DNA of 64,000 bases from Asparagopsis taxiformis (Eukaryota; Rhodophyta; Florideophyceae; Bonnemaisoniales; Bonnemaisoniaceae): NCBI GenBank assembly GCA_030407315.1, contig JALQPE010002422.1, positions 186,001 through 250,000 on the forward strand, written 5' to 3'. The position numbers and the translations under genes are program-made. The notes beneath the pieces are model-generated. The model was given only the letters and a program-made list of their open reading frames with translations, had not been told where the DNA came from and made no database searches. Below, in pieces: positions 1-12,842 of the stretch; the first letter of the stretch is position 1, and every line of letters begins with the position of its first letter.

Positions 1-279
1 TCGACAGCAAATATATTTCAGATGCTATACACTCTCTCTCCCATACACTTCCGATTCGCTTCTCAGAATTGACATGACTGTACCTTTGAAATTGATAACA
101 TGTTGGCAGGTGTGACACTTCAACCTTTGAAAAGTGTATTCATGCCAGGAGTGTACAGCATCAAGCAACTGGGAATCCACATTTATCAAAACAGTTACTC
201 TAATCTACCATTGGTCATCAACAAGAGCCAGGAACAATCCAATCTACAAACAAAACCGCACACACTCACTCCGCCACAT

Positions 280-1500
280 CTACACTCTACCACACTCAAT
301 CGCTCGTCTATCGAAGAACGGTCCTTCCGCACAATTCATCCCCGAACAAGGGAACAAGATGATATTATGCAACAGCAGCATCGTACTTCTGCCCGAGATA
401 TAAATCCGATACTTGGTGCCCTTCTTCAACGTGATTCTGGTACTGAGCGAATGTCCGTTGAAATCGATTGATCGTGCCCTCGTGAACCGTCCATTACTAT
501 TATGGAACGCCTTGATCCATCCAGAAGCGCTCCGCACACTTCTCCCCTTCCTCAAAGTAAACCCGCCGCTCGGGAACATGATCCACACATCATTGTGATC
601 CACCCGGCCGCGCGTCGTCATATCCAACGTGATCGCAAACACAGAGCTCTCCGGAGCGCGGAATTCATACAACACACGTTCATTCCCTGCTGGAACAATC
701 CTTCTCGACCGACTGTTCCGTCTAAATACAATTCCACTCGCTGCTGGATTACGCCGATTCCGAACCACCTCCCACCCTGACGATCGCGACAAACTGGACA
801 GTGCCGGGATTCTCACGCACGATCCACGGCCTGTTATCGCACCCGGACGATTCGGCCGGCCTGAATCGCGCGGCCGTTCAGTGGACGGAGACGGCGTCGG
901 TGACGGTGTACGGGAACGTCTCGGTCGTCTAGAATTTGACGGCGAAGGCGACATCGACTCAATTTCAGGCGTGGGCGTCATCAGCTCCGCCGTGGGAGAA
1001 GGCATCGGCGTGTCCATATCGGGTTCTGGAGTTGCGCTGCCCATTTCAGGCGTGCTACTTATCTCGGGTGTTGATGAAGGCTCGGGTGCACTGCTGGGAC
1101 ATCGGAAGGTTATTGTCGAGAAAGCTGTATCGCCGTTATTGAACCGGCATGAAATTCGTGCAATATTCGCGGGTCGATTCCTCCATGGACGGGCGCGATT
1201 TGAAGAGTCACCGTTGATTAGAAATGGACGGACATTGTCACGTTGGACAACCTCACCATTGACGATGAAAAGAGCGGATTTAGCACGACGTCTGAATGAG
1301 CGACGGGGTATGCAGATAATTGAGAATTGAAACGGGATATCGTCGACACATATTGTTTCAAACTCAGAGAGAAACTGTCCTCTCGGCCAGGCTGATATAC
1401 CTCCGGGAACGTTTGCAGCGACAATTCGAAGCTGTGCGGCTTGTGTGGACGTTGTTAGCACGCAAACGAGCAGGGAAAGGACGATCAGAAGGGTGTTCAT
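280..1500 (-). CDS. Secreted two-domain protein, paralog 1 (putative carbohydrate-binding)
   Basis: 406 aa from the ATG at 1500. A signal peptide (about residues 1-21, ending TQA) precedes LRIVAANVPGG. The N-terminal domain (about 22-130) looks Ig-like: an xFxVNG strand, then GDSSNRARPW, with four cysteines. Residues about 130-225 are a Pro/Ser/Thr-rich linker with SSTPE and SPTPSP repeats. The C-terminal domain (about 225-406) carries DMTTRGRVDHNDVW, GWIKAFHNSNGR, DFNGH and ISGRSTM..LHNIILFPC. This order (HNDxW, GWxK, DxxGH, xSxRS, hydrophobic end strand) resembles a beta-sandwich sugar-binding module known from marine bacterial polysaccharide-degrading enzymes; that link is pattern-based inference. 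No catalytic domain is seen, so a cell-wall or extracellular binding role is likely. The longest of four paralogs in the window. Confidence 0.85.
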   Translation of the reverse strand: MNTLLIVLSLLVCVLTTSTQAAQLRIVAANVPGGISAWPRGQFLSEFETICVDDIPFQFSIICIPRRSFRRRAKSALFIVNGEVVQRDNVRPFLINGDSSNRARPWRNRPANIARISCRFNNGDTAFSTITFRCPSSAPEPSSTPEISSTPEMGSATPEPDMDTPMPSPTAELMTPTPEIESMSPSPSNSRRPRRSRTPSPTPSPSTERPRDSGRPNRPGAITGRGSCVRIPALSSLSRSSGWEVVRNRRNPAASGIVFRRNSRSRRIVPAGNERVLYEFRAPESSVFAITLDMTTRGRVDHNDVWIMFPSGGFTLRKGRSVRSASGWIKAFHNSNGRFTRARSIDFNGHSLSTRITLKKGTKYRIYISGRSTMLLLHNIILFPCSGMNCAEGPFFDRRAIECGRV

Positions 1501-2990
1501 GACGGGTGAGGTGGGGGATGAGAGAAACAGTTGCCGACGTTGGAGATAGGTTTGTTGTTTATGTAGTGTGCGGTTTTACAAGGGTGCGGCCTAGATGGGT
1601 GGTGTTGGAAGATTTGGTTGGTTTGTAGATGACGTGCCGGCGGATTTGAATGGTTTTATAGGCACGCCGAAGCGGTTGATGACGAGTGTGCGAAATTGAA
1701 CCGGTTGAGAGAGGGGAGATTATACATTATCGACGGCTTTGATATGCCGCTTTCTGTATCGGTCTGTTGGATATGGTTGGATCATGGAGCCAGCACTTGA
1801 CTACTGTGTATTTTGATCCGTGAGGCGGCTTACGCGTGTGTTAAGCCACGTAATGATGTATTAGATCCATTGGATTATCGCATTAGTGTCATATATCTTA
1901 GCTCAGATGACGCGATGTTTAAAGCGGAGGGTGCAGAGAAACGTACCGCCCATACTTTCGTAAGCGAAAGGTACTGATTCGGAATACACTCAATACCGTT
2001 ACACTCAATACCAAATAGTATGCCCCAGAAACATTTCCAAAAGTCACACCTCCCAAAACCAGTGTATGACTATCACATACAAAGGAACCAGAGTCAAGTT
2101 GTCCTCTCCACAATCGCTGGGGAACGTTGCGAAGACGCCATCTTCCAGACACAACTCGTTCTTCCTACATCAGCCACGTATCTATGCTGTTCATCTCCCA
2201 GCCTCACCCTCTCCGATAATTGCGTCCGATTAATCGGTCCGCCGCGTGGCCACCAACTAACCCGATTCGTCGTGTCCCTCACCCGCCTATCTTTTTCATG
2301 GTACACCCTGACTAATTTAATCTGCCCCACGCCATGTTTGTCACCAAACTCCAAATCATTCTGCTGCAGCACTGACGCGACACGAGCATCCGTGCGCAAC
2401 CTGGATTTCCTCTCGCGGTTTGCCCTGATTGTTTGGCACAGTTGTAGGCATTCCTCCGTCACCAACCCCGGCTGTAGGCGCCAACAATGTCATTTCGTTG
2501 GCAAAGCATCAATACATCTTCCAGAACTTTCTCATCAATTTCTCTCCATTCAACGTCGTCAGCGACCTCGCGAATCACATACTGTCTCCATCTGAGCCGT
2601 CTAGCACATCTCCACCACTTACAACCGGCAATTGTGTAACCACCATTCGAAGATCGAGTGACAAACTGCCAATTCCACTCACATCTGGTAGAAGACATGA
2701 TCCACATTCTCGACATTCTTACACGCGCTTAAACTTTATCAAAGTGATAGTACACTACAATCATGTCATAATCCGTATACCATCTTCAAACGACAAAACC
2801 ATTCCCAAACAATCTGCTCATGCAGTAACCCGCGACACAGTCCACATCGCCCAATGTCAAAACCTAAAGCACACGATACCACAACCTTCCACAATGCAAC
2901 ATACCCCCACTTGCGAGTCGAAAACAACCGTCACACACAATCACTGCAGCCAGCTAACACTACGTCCCTATCGATACCACACGTCTAACA
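1501..2990. other. Spacer between paralogs 1 and 2; no convincing gene
   Basis: About 1.5 kb. Two minus-strand open stretches (2094-2465 and 2459-2716) overlap in different frames and encode Trp/Arg-rich peptides with no motif I recognise. They could be fragments of a broken gene, but nothing supports calling one. Confidence 0.5.
1559..1568 (-). promoter_or_regulatory. Shared upstream motif CACTACATAA, possible TATA-like element
   Basis: On the minus strand this reads CACTACATAA, about 58 bp upstream of the paralog 1 ATG. The same 10-mer lies 93 bp upstream of paralog 3 (7538-7547). Shared sequence in otherwise diverged upstream DNA suggests a core promoter element, but two occurrences are weak evidence. 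Confidence 0.35.
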
Positions 2991-4052
2991 CTAGGCCAGA
3001 GTGCATTCACGAATGCGTCGCTTCCAGAAATACCCTTCCGCGCAATTCAAACCCCCGCACGGGAACATGATTATATTGTGAACTGTTACCTTGGAACTTC
3101 TTCCCCCAATCAAAACCCGATACCTCCCTCCAGCCTCGAGCATTTTCCGCGTACTGATCGTGTGCCCATCATGATCTGTCGATAGCGCTTTCGTCAATCG
3201 ACCCCGACGATTGTGAAATCCCTTGATCCATCCGAACGCGCTCTTCACCCGTTGTCCTTTCCGCAGCGTAAAGTCCCCATATGGAAATCGAATCCATATA
3301 TCGTTGTAATCCACAACACCGGACGTCGTCATATCAACGCTCAACCCGTAGTGCGAGCTCACAGGAGCCACAAATGTGTACTCCACCGGTTCAGAGCCCA
3401 TTGCATCGATCGACTTGCTCATTTTATATGGCTTGTATTCAAGTCCATTGTCGCGTCGAATCCATCCGTTTGACTTTGACAAGTAGGACAACGCTGCAAT
3501 TTTCACACATACTTTGTTAGGCGCCAGGATCGATGGCGAGGGTAGTGCCGATTCCGCTGCGACGGATGTGGAACTTGGGCTTGGAAGCGGCGATGGTGAC
3601 AGCGAAGGTAGAACGATTGGTGTTACAATATTTGCAACTCCTGCTGTTGCCACTGGACATCTAAGAGACAGAATTGATGAGGTAGCTTCTCCGTTGGACA
3701 GAACGCATGTTATTTTGGTCTCCGGTGCAGTGCTTAGCCATGGACGAGCAACTCCTCCCCTGTCTCCAGTCAGCGTGTATGGCTTCACTTTCTCTCTCCT
3801 TCTGAATACGTTATTCACTGAGAATATGGCATACGCCACAGAGCGCGGTTCAATTTCTGGAAAGCACATCACAGTAAAATTATAAGGCATATCAGCGCGA
3901 CACAATTCCAGTCGTTCGCCAAGCAACGGTCCCTTTCTCCAAACATGAACGCCACCTGGTGCGCCGGCCTCTACAATCTGTAGTCTGGCGGCCTCGGTAG
4001 ACAGACAGAGCACGTGAAGAATGATGGCGGAAACTGCATAGAAGCGATACAT
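2991..4052 (-). CDS. Secreted two-domain protein, paralog 2
   Basis: I choose the ATG at 4052 (MYRFYAVSAIILHVLCL...), not the upstream one at 4139. It puts a hydrophobic signal peptide directly before ARLQIVEAGAPGG, as in the other paralogs, and gives 353 aa. The N-terminal domain keeps the paired cysteines (LCRADMPYNFTVMCFP) and the GDRGGVARPW motif. A short Ser/Pro linker (LPSLSPSPLPSPSS) follows. The C-terminal domain has DMTTSGVVDYNDIW (HND altered to YND), GWIKGFHNRRGR, DHDGHTIS and IGGRSSKVTVHNIIMFPC, ending in CAEGYFWKRRIREC. Same strand as paralogs 1 and 3. A TATA-like TTCATAAGC lies about 85 bp upstream of the ATG. Confidence 0.85.
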   Translation of the reverse strand: MYRFYAVSAIILHVLCLSTEAARLQIVEAGAPGGVHVWRKGPLLGERLELCRADMPYNFTVMCFPEIEPRSVAYAIFSVNNVFRRREKVKPYTLTGDRGGVARPWLSTAPETKITCVLSNGEATSSILSLRCPVATAGVANIVTPIVLPSLSPSPLPSPSSTSVAAESALPSPSILAPNKVCVKIAALSYLSKSNGWIRRDNGLEYKPYKMSKSIDAMGSEPVEYTFVAPVSSHYGLSVDMTTSGVVDYNDIWIRFPYGDFTLRKGQRVKSAFGWIKGFHNRRGRLTKALSTDHDGHTISTRKMLEAGGRYRVLIGGRSSKVTVHNIIMFPCGGLNCAEGYFWKRRIRECTLA

Positions 4053-6340
4053 TTCGGGGGTTTGTCGTAGTAAGGTAATAGTGGATGGTTGTGCTGTTGC
4101 GGATGTAATCTGCGTGGGCTGGCCATGGATGGGGGGCATGCTTATGAATACATTCGTGAGCAGCTAAACGTACAAGGGATACAAGAATAATTGCGATTGG
4201 CAAGACGCAAGGCAGCAGACCAGCTTGCAATAGCACGTTTGATGCGGTACGGACAATCAATAACTGTGATCCTGGTAGGCAAGGGAAAGACATAATTGTG
4301 GACATATGCCGATAATTGCATTGGTAGCAGTAAAGTGCTGTTCTCCAAGTACGTAAATGTCTCCACAGGAGGTAATAGGGGATAGATCAGAGAATGGATT
4401 TGTGTTTCCTGTGGATAGCCTGGTAGCAACAGCATGTGCGTCAAGGTATCAGAAGTCGTATTGTGCCCGTAGCGTTCCATCGTCTCGCCTCTGGTATTTG
4501 ATCGTCGTGTATAATGCTTTGTTGTTGAACTGGACGGTTTGCCACGACACAGAACATGAACAAAAAATATGGTATCGCTGATTAAGAGATGGCCTGAGCG
4601 ATGATGGTATGTTCAGCGTCAATGATGTGGAACAAGCTGCCAACACACGTGCATGTAGACATTGTACGGTATTAGGGGGTTGCACCTGAGCTGGGTGATG
4701 CTAAAAGCTTTTTTCATCGTGGTTGAGACCTCTCTTGTAGGATGCAGTTTCCGATACAACGCCTAGTCGTCCTCACCCAATAGAAGTTCTATATCATTCG
4801 ACTCCCGCGAAGCCTTTGAGCTTCGGGGGCGCGTGATGCAGTCTGTAGAACATCTCGAGATGCAGGTAGTGTGTATTTTGACACGCTCACAGTAGTCAGA
4901 GAGCGGAAGCGCCGGCGGATCATGTGCGGAGCGTGTTTTATGCATGCTAGCAGAATAATTTGCTTTAAAGTCAGAGCTACGTGTTATGGCATGGATCAAC
5001 AAAAGTTGTGAACATAAAACCCATTCTGCGACTAAAAGGGAATGGCAGGTCAGCTGTTTGTGTTGTAACTGGCATCAATACATTCTTCGCCACGAAAGCA
5101 TTCCACGGTTCTGAAAGAGAAACAGAATTCTATATTTGTAACGAAGCGAGAGCGGGCGACATTGAATTCAGAGACTATTGTTTACCTTGGGCCAAAAATC
5201 GCGTCAAACATCTCATATAGGTCACAATCACCATGATCGCCCATAACTCGTGATAATAGCGATCGATTCCGGGATGTGCAAAACCAATTAGTCGACAGTA
5301 TTGTAATAGGGCAGACAGCTAGATGTAACAGTTGCTGGCAAGGTCATGTACCTGCGGTGACGAGAGTTGATGCTATTTTCAAATACAACCTGTAGTGCGC
5401 TAGAAAACTACAAGTGTGAATGGCTCGGGGGAAGTCGGGAATATTATAGATTGTGCGCCTCGCGATGGATGAGCTCGATCGCTGAACTACAGTATAAGGA
5501 ATGAAGGGATGGCGTTGATGTATGTCGTTCACGTAAATTCATTACACTCCATTCCACATGTAAAGCTTCAGGTAGACGGCGACTTGTATCACCGTATGAT
5601 ATCATTTAATTTAGTGTGCTGCAGATTGTTACTCCTCCAACCCCAGTGCGTGACATTGCAAAACGTGCTTGAACAGCACGTCAAAAAACGTTGTGTTTCA
5701 ACCTCGTCTCCAATAATGTCCCAGACTAGTATACACTCATCAATATAGCCAATATTATGATTGGGAATGCTCGGCTATTTGACACTTACCATAACTTGCT
5801 TGCATACGAACAAACGCTCTTCAGGCAGTGTCCAGCCGGTAGACATGGGAGACGAATCGATCTATTTTGCTGCCTACATGATTTGGTAGTTAATCAAGCC
5901 ACCGCAGACGAAAACGAAATCTGTTGTCAGCATGATATTAACTTTCTTCCACCTTGACATGATAGTATCGCATGCCGTGCGCATTTTCTCAGGATTCCGG
6001 AGAGGTGTGAACGACCTCGACGACACTGGAGACAATTCAAAGAGCATCACAATCACATTAATTGGGTTGTAACCAATGAAAAGATATTGGGAAGACGTCC
6101 CCCACGCGCCAATCTCGACTGAGAATTTGTTGCCTTGAATTAGTACATTTTTATCTCGTCAAAATTTTTGGAAGTGGAGTGTCAAGGGTTCTACCTTGTC
6201 TTTGCTGTCGAGAAAGATGTGCTAAAGATTTACACTACTGAAGTTAACGATTCGATTTCGCTCAAGGAGCGACGATGGTTCATGTTGGGACAACTCAGCT
6301 TATAAGTGCACATGAACTCTCTACGTTGCCGTGGATTATT
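4053..6340. other. Spacer between paralogs 2 and 3; nothing recognised
   Basis: About 2.3 kb with only short open frames (up to 137 aa) on both strands. Their composition varies and none shows a motif or signal peptide I can support. Confidence 0.5.
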
Positions 6341-7444
6341 TTACATCCTGGAGCACCTGTTTTGCGCTCTCCTCCTGAAGGTCGTATCAGCGCACTGCGC
6401 CTCTGTTCCATCACAAGGGTACAAAATGACGTTGTGAACAATCACCATAGTGCTTCTGCCACCAACCTGGATCTCATATTCCTCTCCGGCCATCAGTGGT
6501 TCGCGTGAAGCAATAACGTGACCGTTGAAGTCAATAGACAGAGTTCGGACAGCCCTCCTGTTGTTGTTGTGGAAACCCTTGATCCAGTTGGTTGCACGGT
6601 TATCAGAAACGGTTTCAGTGCCTCTGTACAGGGTGAAATCAACGTTGGGAAGTCGAAGCCACACATCATTATGGTCGACGCGATGACGAGTGGTCATGTC
6701 AACAGCAATGCCATAAATGGATGTCACTTCAGGGATGAACTTGTAAGTGACTGGAGCAGCCGACGGCTGATCAATTCCAGTGCTCTCGTCTCCTGGTCGG
6801 TACTCAATTTCGTTTGTACGCACGTCCCAGTTGCCTCGCAGAGACTCGTATGAAGTCGCGCCGAGTCTGATGCATCTGCTGGAGATGAACTGGGGGTCGC
6901 GCGGTTCGGGAGTCATGGCAGGCTGCATCATTGGCGTCGGGGTGGCCATTATGGGTTCGGGAGTTGGCATGGGGGTGGCCATCATCGAAACTGGCGTCGG
7001 TGCGGGGGTCATTTCTGGTACAGTTGGGGTCGGAGTGGGGGTATCACAACTGAAGGTAACGGTAGCCTCAGCACTGGAACCGGTATTGAATCTACATTTG
7101 AAAGTAGCCATTGACGGATACATGTAGGGAAGAGCGCGGTCCAAATTGTCACCGGTGAGGACATACGGAGCTCTGCGTTCGATTTTGACCCGATCGCCAT
7201 CGACGAAAAAGCGTGCATTTCTGACGGAGGCCAATTCAGCCTGTGTCGGGATGCAAGCAATTGTGAAAGGAGCGGGTAAATCGTCCGGGCACAAGACCAT
7301 GTTTCCGGTGAGCTGGGGCCCTTGCTCCCACTGATCGAAGCCGCCGGGCTGGTTTGCGCCGATGATTCGGAGCTCGGAAGCATCTGCGAGCAGCGCGGCG
7401 AGAGTCGTCACCACGAGGAGTGACAATATCGAGTTGAAAGTCAT
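6341..7444 (-). CDS. Secreted two-domain protein, paralog 3
   Basis: 367 aa from the ATG at 7444, with a signal peptide ending LLADAS before ELRIIGANQPGG. The N-terminal domain is closest to that of paralog 4: both have MVLCPDDLP, FTIACIP and a RAPYVLTGD-like strand. The linker (about 130-185) is a Pro/Thr/Met repeat of the MATPMPTPEP type. The C-terminal domain contains DMTTRHRVDHNDVWLRLP, WIKGFHNNNRR, SIDFNGHVIASR, VGGRSTMVIVHNVILYPC, and the tail CADTTFRRRAQNRCSRM, nearly identical to the tail of paralog 4. Conserved cysteines in both domains fit an extracellular disulfide-bonded protein. Function beyond probable glycan binding is unknown. Confidence 0.87.
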   Translation of the reverse strand: MTFNSILSLLVVTTLAALLADASELRIIGANQPGGFDQWEQGPQLTGNMVLCPDDLPAPFTIACIPTQAELASVRNARFFVDGDRVKIERRAPYVLTGDNLDRALPYMYPSMATFKCRFNTGSSAEATVTFSCDTPTPTPTVPEMTPAPTPVSMMATPMPTPEPIMATPTPMMQPAMTPEPRDPQFISSRCIRLGATSYESLRGNWDVRTNEIEYRPGDESTGIDQPSAAPVTYKFIPEVTSIYGIAVDMTTRHRVDHNDVWLRLPNVDFTLYRGTETVSDNRATNWIKGFHNNNRRAVRTLSIDFNGHVIASREPLMAGEEYEIQVGGRSTMVIVHNVILYPCDGTEAQCADTTFRRRAQNRCSRM

Positions 7445-7537
7445 TTTGGAGTTAATTGAAGGGTAGTTTGAGTTAGTGAAAGATGGAGGATGTGGATGGT
7501 TGGAGAGTTGTTGAAGGGAGATGATGGTTGGGGGCGG

Positions 7538-7547
7538 TTATGTAGTG
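7538..7547 (-). promoter_or_regulatory. Shared upstream motif CACTACATAA, possible TATA-like element
   Basis: Second copy of the 10-mer found upstream of paralog 1, here 93 bp 5' of the paralog 3 start codon. Confidence 0.35.
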
Positions 7548-10500
7548 AAGAAGCGGCTGACTTGACAGGATGATGGGTCAGTGCATATCGGAGGTTGTGA
7601 CGTAATGCCACGCTTTTGAGAAGAAAAAGTGAAGTGTCGGATGAGTGGAAGGGTTCAATTCAATGCAATACCGATCATTGAGTTCCCTGCTGTACGATTA
7701 TGAAACCAAGCGGAGTTGTCGAAGCATTATGTCAAGAGGGAGGACTAGAGTATGAATTGTGAATGCTCTCAAGCAGAATGGATGTGATCATTGCTGCAAC
7801 CAAAGCGTCGAAAACAACGCTTTCTGGACAGATTACAGTTGGGTATGAACATTTGCTGACACAGACACACAGGGGTATCATGAGCATACATACCATAACA
7901 AGTATATATGAATTAGCACAGTTGTCTTGAACTGTATTCGGCTTCTCACCAATTCAGTGACGAGTCGGATCAGGCAGAGGGCGCCTACTTGAGTTTGTGC
8001 TCTACGCCTTGCCCACGTGACAACACTTGAGCGAATGGTAGAAAAGCAGCACAGGCGGGGAGGACGGTCGAGCAGCGGGTGTGCGCACGTCATCGATTTT
8101 GGGCCTCAAACACGACTGCATCGGTCAGACCCCTTCCACGTGGCGATCAATATGGTAGCCGCCTCCCACACGATCGCTAATTTGTACCTCAATTTTACAT
8201 TGCTGGAAGCTTACATGCGTGTCCCAATTGCGCTGATTGGTGCATTGTGTATGTAATGAACATGAATTGTTTGCTTCAATTTCAATTGCCGGCCGTCCGA
8301 CGGATACCTACGTAATCTGCCGTAATTAGGTGCGATCTAGAGCAATTAACTTGCCGCTAATCCTTAACAACTACTACTATATTCAACACTAGACATCTGC
8401 CGTCTTTTGACATCTCAAAGCGTTCCATCTATACAAACCAAACAATAGTCCAGCCATCCCCCTAATCAAGCACCCACATGTCATTTCCCTTTATACGTGT
8501 AGCTCGCCTCTTTTCTCTGCATCCTCTGTGGTTCTCGCGCAACGTTACGTCAATTCGCGAGATAGCTTTCGACGCGTTGGAAGTGCCTTTCGTACAATTC
8601 AACATGCCTTCCTCACCACCACACCCTTCTGCACAAATGATACACATCTCCAGATCGATGATGGGTGGCACACTATTGCGCCACAGAAGTTATATCTGCA
8701 ACTAGAGCGGCGTAAATTTCATCACGCGTGGATGGATTGACTCCACGCGCTCCATTCGCATGTACAGCAATATCGCCGTGCAGTCATTCTTCATCCCATG
8801 TAGCTGCTGGACCCTGAGAAAACAGTTCTGCACAGGCGGGTGGAAACATTTCTGTTTGAACCTCCACATTATTCACGTGCTCTACAGAAAGAGTCGCGAC
8901 CCACATTGATGTTCTCGAGAGAACCGCCTGCAAGGTTTGCTGCTCCTCGTGAACGACATGTCGAGGGAATCGCTATTGGCTGAGCGCATTAGAGGAGCTG
9001 AAAGTTTATAATCGGCTCGTCTCGCAGGAGGTTGCCAATCTATTTCTCAGCTGCATGTTTCGCAATAGCTGTTTCGTTCGGCCCATTCACAAACAATTTT
9101 GCGTAAGCGCTGGCTGAATAAGACCTTGCATCTTCCAACCATACAATATGATTTATATCGTTTTATGCTCCACGCTCTTGTGAAATACTTACCCTGTGTA
9201 TGGTCATTTATGGTCGACAAGAGGTTATGACATGGTCTGGGAAAGAGCTACATTGTATCATTGCTGATGTAGACAATATTGCTTAGCCTCAATATGAAAC
9301 GATGCATTGTTATTATGATGGAGACTTGCTATCGTTCGAGGTCTGGTGGATGACCGGGACGCAGGAGGTTGAAATCCTCAACGCCGCTAAACAACCAGTG
9401 GACACCACTCGCCCGGAACAGTAAAGATACTGGATGCGCTTTGGATCAACATCTGGACACATAAATTAAGAGCTGGTATCATACAATTTATTTTCCCTTT
9501 TGTTGTTGAAACATTTCTAAACTTTGAAATGTTTCAACATTAAGTAAAGTTATGCGACGAGCACTCATATTACATTCTCTCCTCTCAGCTCGTCATTCAA
9601 CAGCCAAAATTTTAATTTTTCTTCTATCAATTACAGCGGTCAACATGTGCCTTGCTGTGACAACATTCCTTCTCATCCACCCCTGCACTTCTTCATCAAG
9701 ACTGCACATCTTCTTTGTTCTCTACGCCTTCCATGCGTCAATGCAAACCGTGATACCGCTTCTTCCGCATGTTAGGATTGAAGAAAAGATCTTTTGAAGA
9801 TGAAGGGGACTATGCGAGCTGGGACGAAACGCTTACAACCATTGTAATTATGAATCTATCAACTTCATGCGCACACAACCAAAATTAGAAACAAAACCGT
9901 TCTTCATGGGCCATTGCTTTACCAACGATGTCATTATTGTGCGTAAGCCACGCTATCGGTGTGGCAGATGTAGACATCCAGCAAACATGCACAAAACCCT
10001 GCAGGCGTACAACACATTCTGTAATTGTAATGCAGTCGGCCAAAGACGTCATCAGTTCCGGCAAGTGTCATCCATGATAAAAAAGCGCCATACGGATCCC
10101 CTCTTTTCCAAAACACTACTAAAAGTTGTGTCCCGTGTGGCAGGCGAATGTAAGAACACAATACGACGCACGCCAGGAGGATCATCCAGCGAAGGTGAAG
10201 GTTATACAGCACATTGCAGTTTGCCATGCACTCTCTCTTTCTTGATCGAAAGAAATTGTTAGAACGGTTCTGTTACGTCAACTCATCACTCTGATGAGGT
10301 AACACACAAATACTAGCGGCTTCTTACGTAATGAGAAGAAGAAGATGGTAGTGTGGAAGGTTTGCTCCATTCAGCACTTTCCACTTCTTGCTCATTGAAT
10401 GTCAACTTTTCCTGCCATCCGTTCACACTCTGCACTTTTTGATGCAGAGATTATTCAACTGATCTTCGCAAATTACATCGAGCTAATTTTTCGCCGCCAC

Positions 10501-12697
10501 CAAGAAGATGATGTTTGTTCTTTCACATGACAGTTCCTCATGAACACCTCCATCCGAAATGGGGTAGAATAGGTCGTTACAGCTTGAAATTTCCTCATAT
10601 GCTTTGTCGTCATCCATATGTAATTTCAATCTTCCCGTAGAGTTTGCGCTGCTGAAAGGCCGCTCTGTTACTCTTTTGACGTCTGTATTTCCTTGATTTA
10701 TGAACCATGATCAGGTAGTGCATGATTAATCTCAACTCGCCATCTCTGTATCTTTTTTGCGCTTGCACTTCACTTGGAGACCGTATTCCATTCTTTCTGA
10801 GTTTTGATTCCTGGGATTCTGGCTGTGGATGTTGTGTTAGGGAAGGAGAGTTCGTCCTTGAAGATTTCGAAAAGGGAAAACATTTCTATCTTTACCTCTC
10901 GGGATATGTTGCTTCTTTCCAAATTGCTACCTATAGTGAAGCCGTCAGTGATTGGTAGAGGGAATTTCTACGAAACAAGCGCTACTTTCTCAATATCAAC
11001 ACTCATCTGATACAAAAACTTACACACACCAATCGGTATCCGCAAGACGAGGGAAATTTCAGGGGAGAAACTCAGCATCCCGAACAAGCACAAAAAGTCG
11101 TCCAGAGCGTGTATTGTAACTGCGGGATAACGGGCACCCACAAGGAGACCCTTACCCTGGGTGTCCTCACGACGCACTGTGATATATCTTACTGCACAGA
11201 GTGCACACAAGGATATCTTGCATCGTTATCGACGGTGGGTATGATAGAGAGTCAATCGGTCTGATATTCGTTTGGAGACAACTTTTAGGTATCCAACGTA
11301 TCAACTTTACGATTCGCTTCAAAACTGGAGTTTCATAATTCAGTCATTCAATGATGTTTGCCATTTCAAGCCGTTCATTGAACACGTGTTCATGTACTGC
11401 TGAGTATTTTGTGTGTGTGCCACGCACTAGATTGATGCGACGCATAGGATGTGGCGGCAAGTCGAGGTGGAAAATGAGGACAAATGAGTATATGTATGCC
11501 ATTTGAAATAATATCTGCACTAATACGATGATCCCGAGCACTTCATTTTTGATACAGAGACTCATGGTGATAAGATACCTGTCACCCATGTATAACACTC
11601 AGGCAAACCGGAGTATCAACGTAATTTTGGTTAAGTGAACAACATATGTTCGATGCCTTTATTAGGTAGCCACGTACTTTTTCGCCTCTGGATAGTTGAT
11701 TTTCATGCTTCATAATCTGAAAGGATTTTCCTGCTTCCTAGATATCTCGAGGGAGTACATCCGCCAGAAATTCCTCGTGACCAGTTTATGTCTGCTTCAA
11801 ACCGAACAATACGTACAATCTTTAGCTCGCTGAATCCATTTCTACTCCTTCAGGATTATTAATACAAGGCGAGTACAGTTCAATATAGCTATAATACACA
11901 CTCTTCCTGTCCCCAAATACTTCTTGCAGAATAAAGCATACAGTGCAGTCTTTCCCATCTCTATAGAAGATAAGTTCTCTCTAGTCTAGGCGATGGACAA
12001 GTTTACAAGCATCTGCGTGTCTGTACCCATTATGCAGACAAGACATCAGCTTGGGAAAAATATAAGAAACGGAATACAAAATGGAAGAGAAAACAGTTTC
12101 ACACAGAAACCAAAGTTCAGGTTACTAGAGCTTTGTGTAATTCATAATAATAACCTCTTTCATCGGCATTTCGAACTACCTTGTTGACATGAATGTACTG
12201 GGCTGCTCTCCGGGTCCTAAAATTTCCTTGCATCTTGTTACTGCGACGTGGGCATTTTAAACGTCAATGTTGTATTTCATGTTATGTGGATAGGGTTTTT
12301 TCTGGCGCACTCAGTATACGTTTTCTTTGTAGTTATCTGGCATAAAGGATGACATGTTCATACGTCAGTTGGTGAAAAATCCTAGTGTAATAATGTATGC
12401 TCCAATTCGATTCCATTGATTCACCATTATGTTGCTTCTTTTGGTTTGAAATGAAAGCTAGACTAACTTCATATCCAGCAAGGTTGTTCTTGCTGTTTTG
12501 GGCTAATAGGAACCAAAAAGAGAAATCGTCCAGAGTAGTCTGCCGGTCTATTCGTCACGCTGAATCACTCACCTTCCTTTAGACCCACAAATTTTGTTTT
12601 CTGCGTGGATTCAAGATGGAGCGACACGAATCTAGATGGTACTGCAAAATTAGCATCATCCCTCCCAGCCTGCATTTCTGGCTCAGTTGGTTTTGTT

Positions 12698-12703
12698 TAT
12701 AAA
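12698..12703 (+). promoter_or_regulatory. TATA box candidate of paralog 4
   Basis: TATAAA within TTTATAAAGCC, 145 bp upstream of the ATG at 12843. No competing TATA lies closer. Confidence 0.4.
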
Positions 12704-12842
12704 GCCTCAAACGTCAGGAAGCCTAGACCTTTTTGCCCTCATCAGCCACCGTGAAAAGTTCCTGCCTACATATCTACCCAATCCAAAATTGCCCAGCTTC
12801 TAACTGAAAGCCATCTTCAGCTGTATCTGCTTTCTCTCCAAA

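Larger units (their letters stand above)
7445..12842. other. 5.4-kb spacer between paralogs 3 and 4
   Basis: No frame longer than 131 aa. The best candidates are 9552-9797 (+, 81 aa, strongly hydrophobic, membrane-like) and 9867-10262 (+, 131 aa, a C-x2-C pair near residue 32 and further cysteines). I recognise neither and cannot distinguish them from chance. The rest is AT-rich and unstructured by eye. Confidence 0.5.

Noticed and set aside
629..1330. 233-aa plus-strand frame opposite paralog 1
   Set aside because: Shadow of the Pro/Ser-repeat linker coding region; the minus-strand protein has a signal peptide and three close relatives.
6780..7127. 115-aa Gly/Val-rich plus-strand frame opposite paralog 3
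   Set aside because: Antisense reading of the Pro/Thr/Met linker repeat; similar shadows occur opposite the other linkers.
9340..9420. Possible tRNA around GGAGGTTGAAATCCTC
   Set aside because: Resembles a T-arm only; no D-arm or anticodon arm and the B box deviates.
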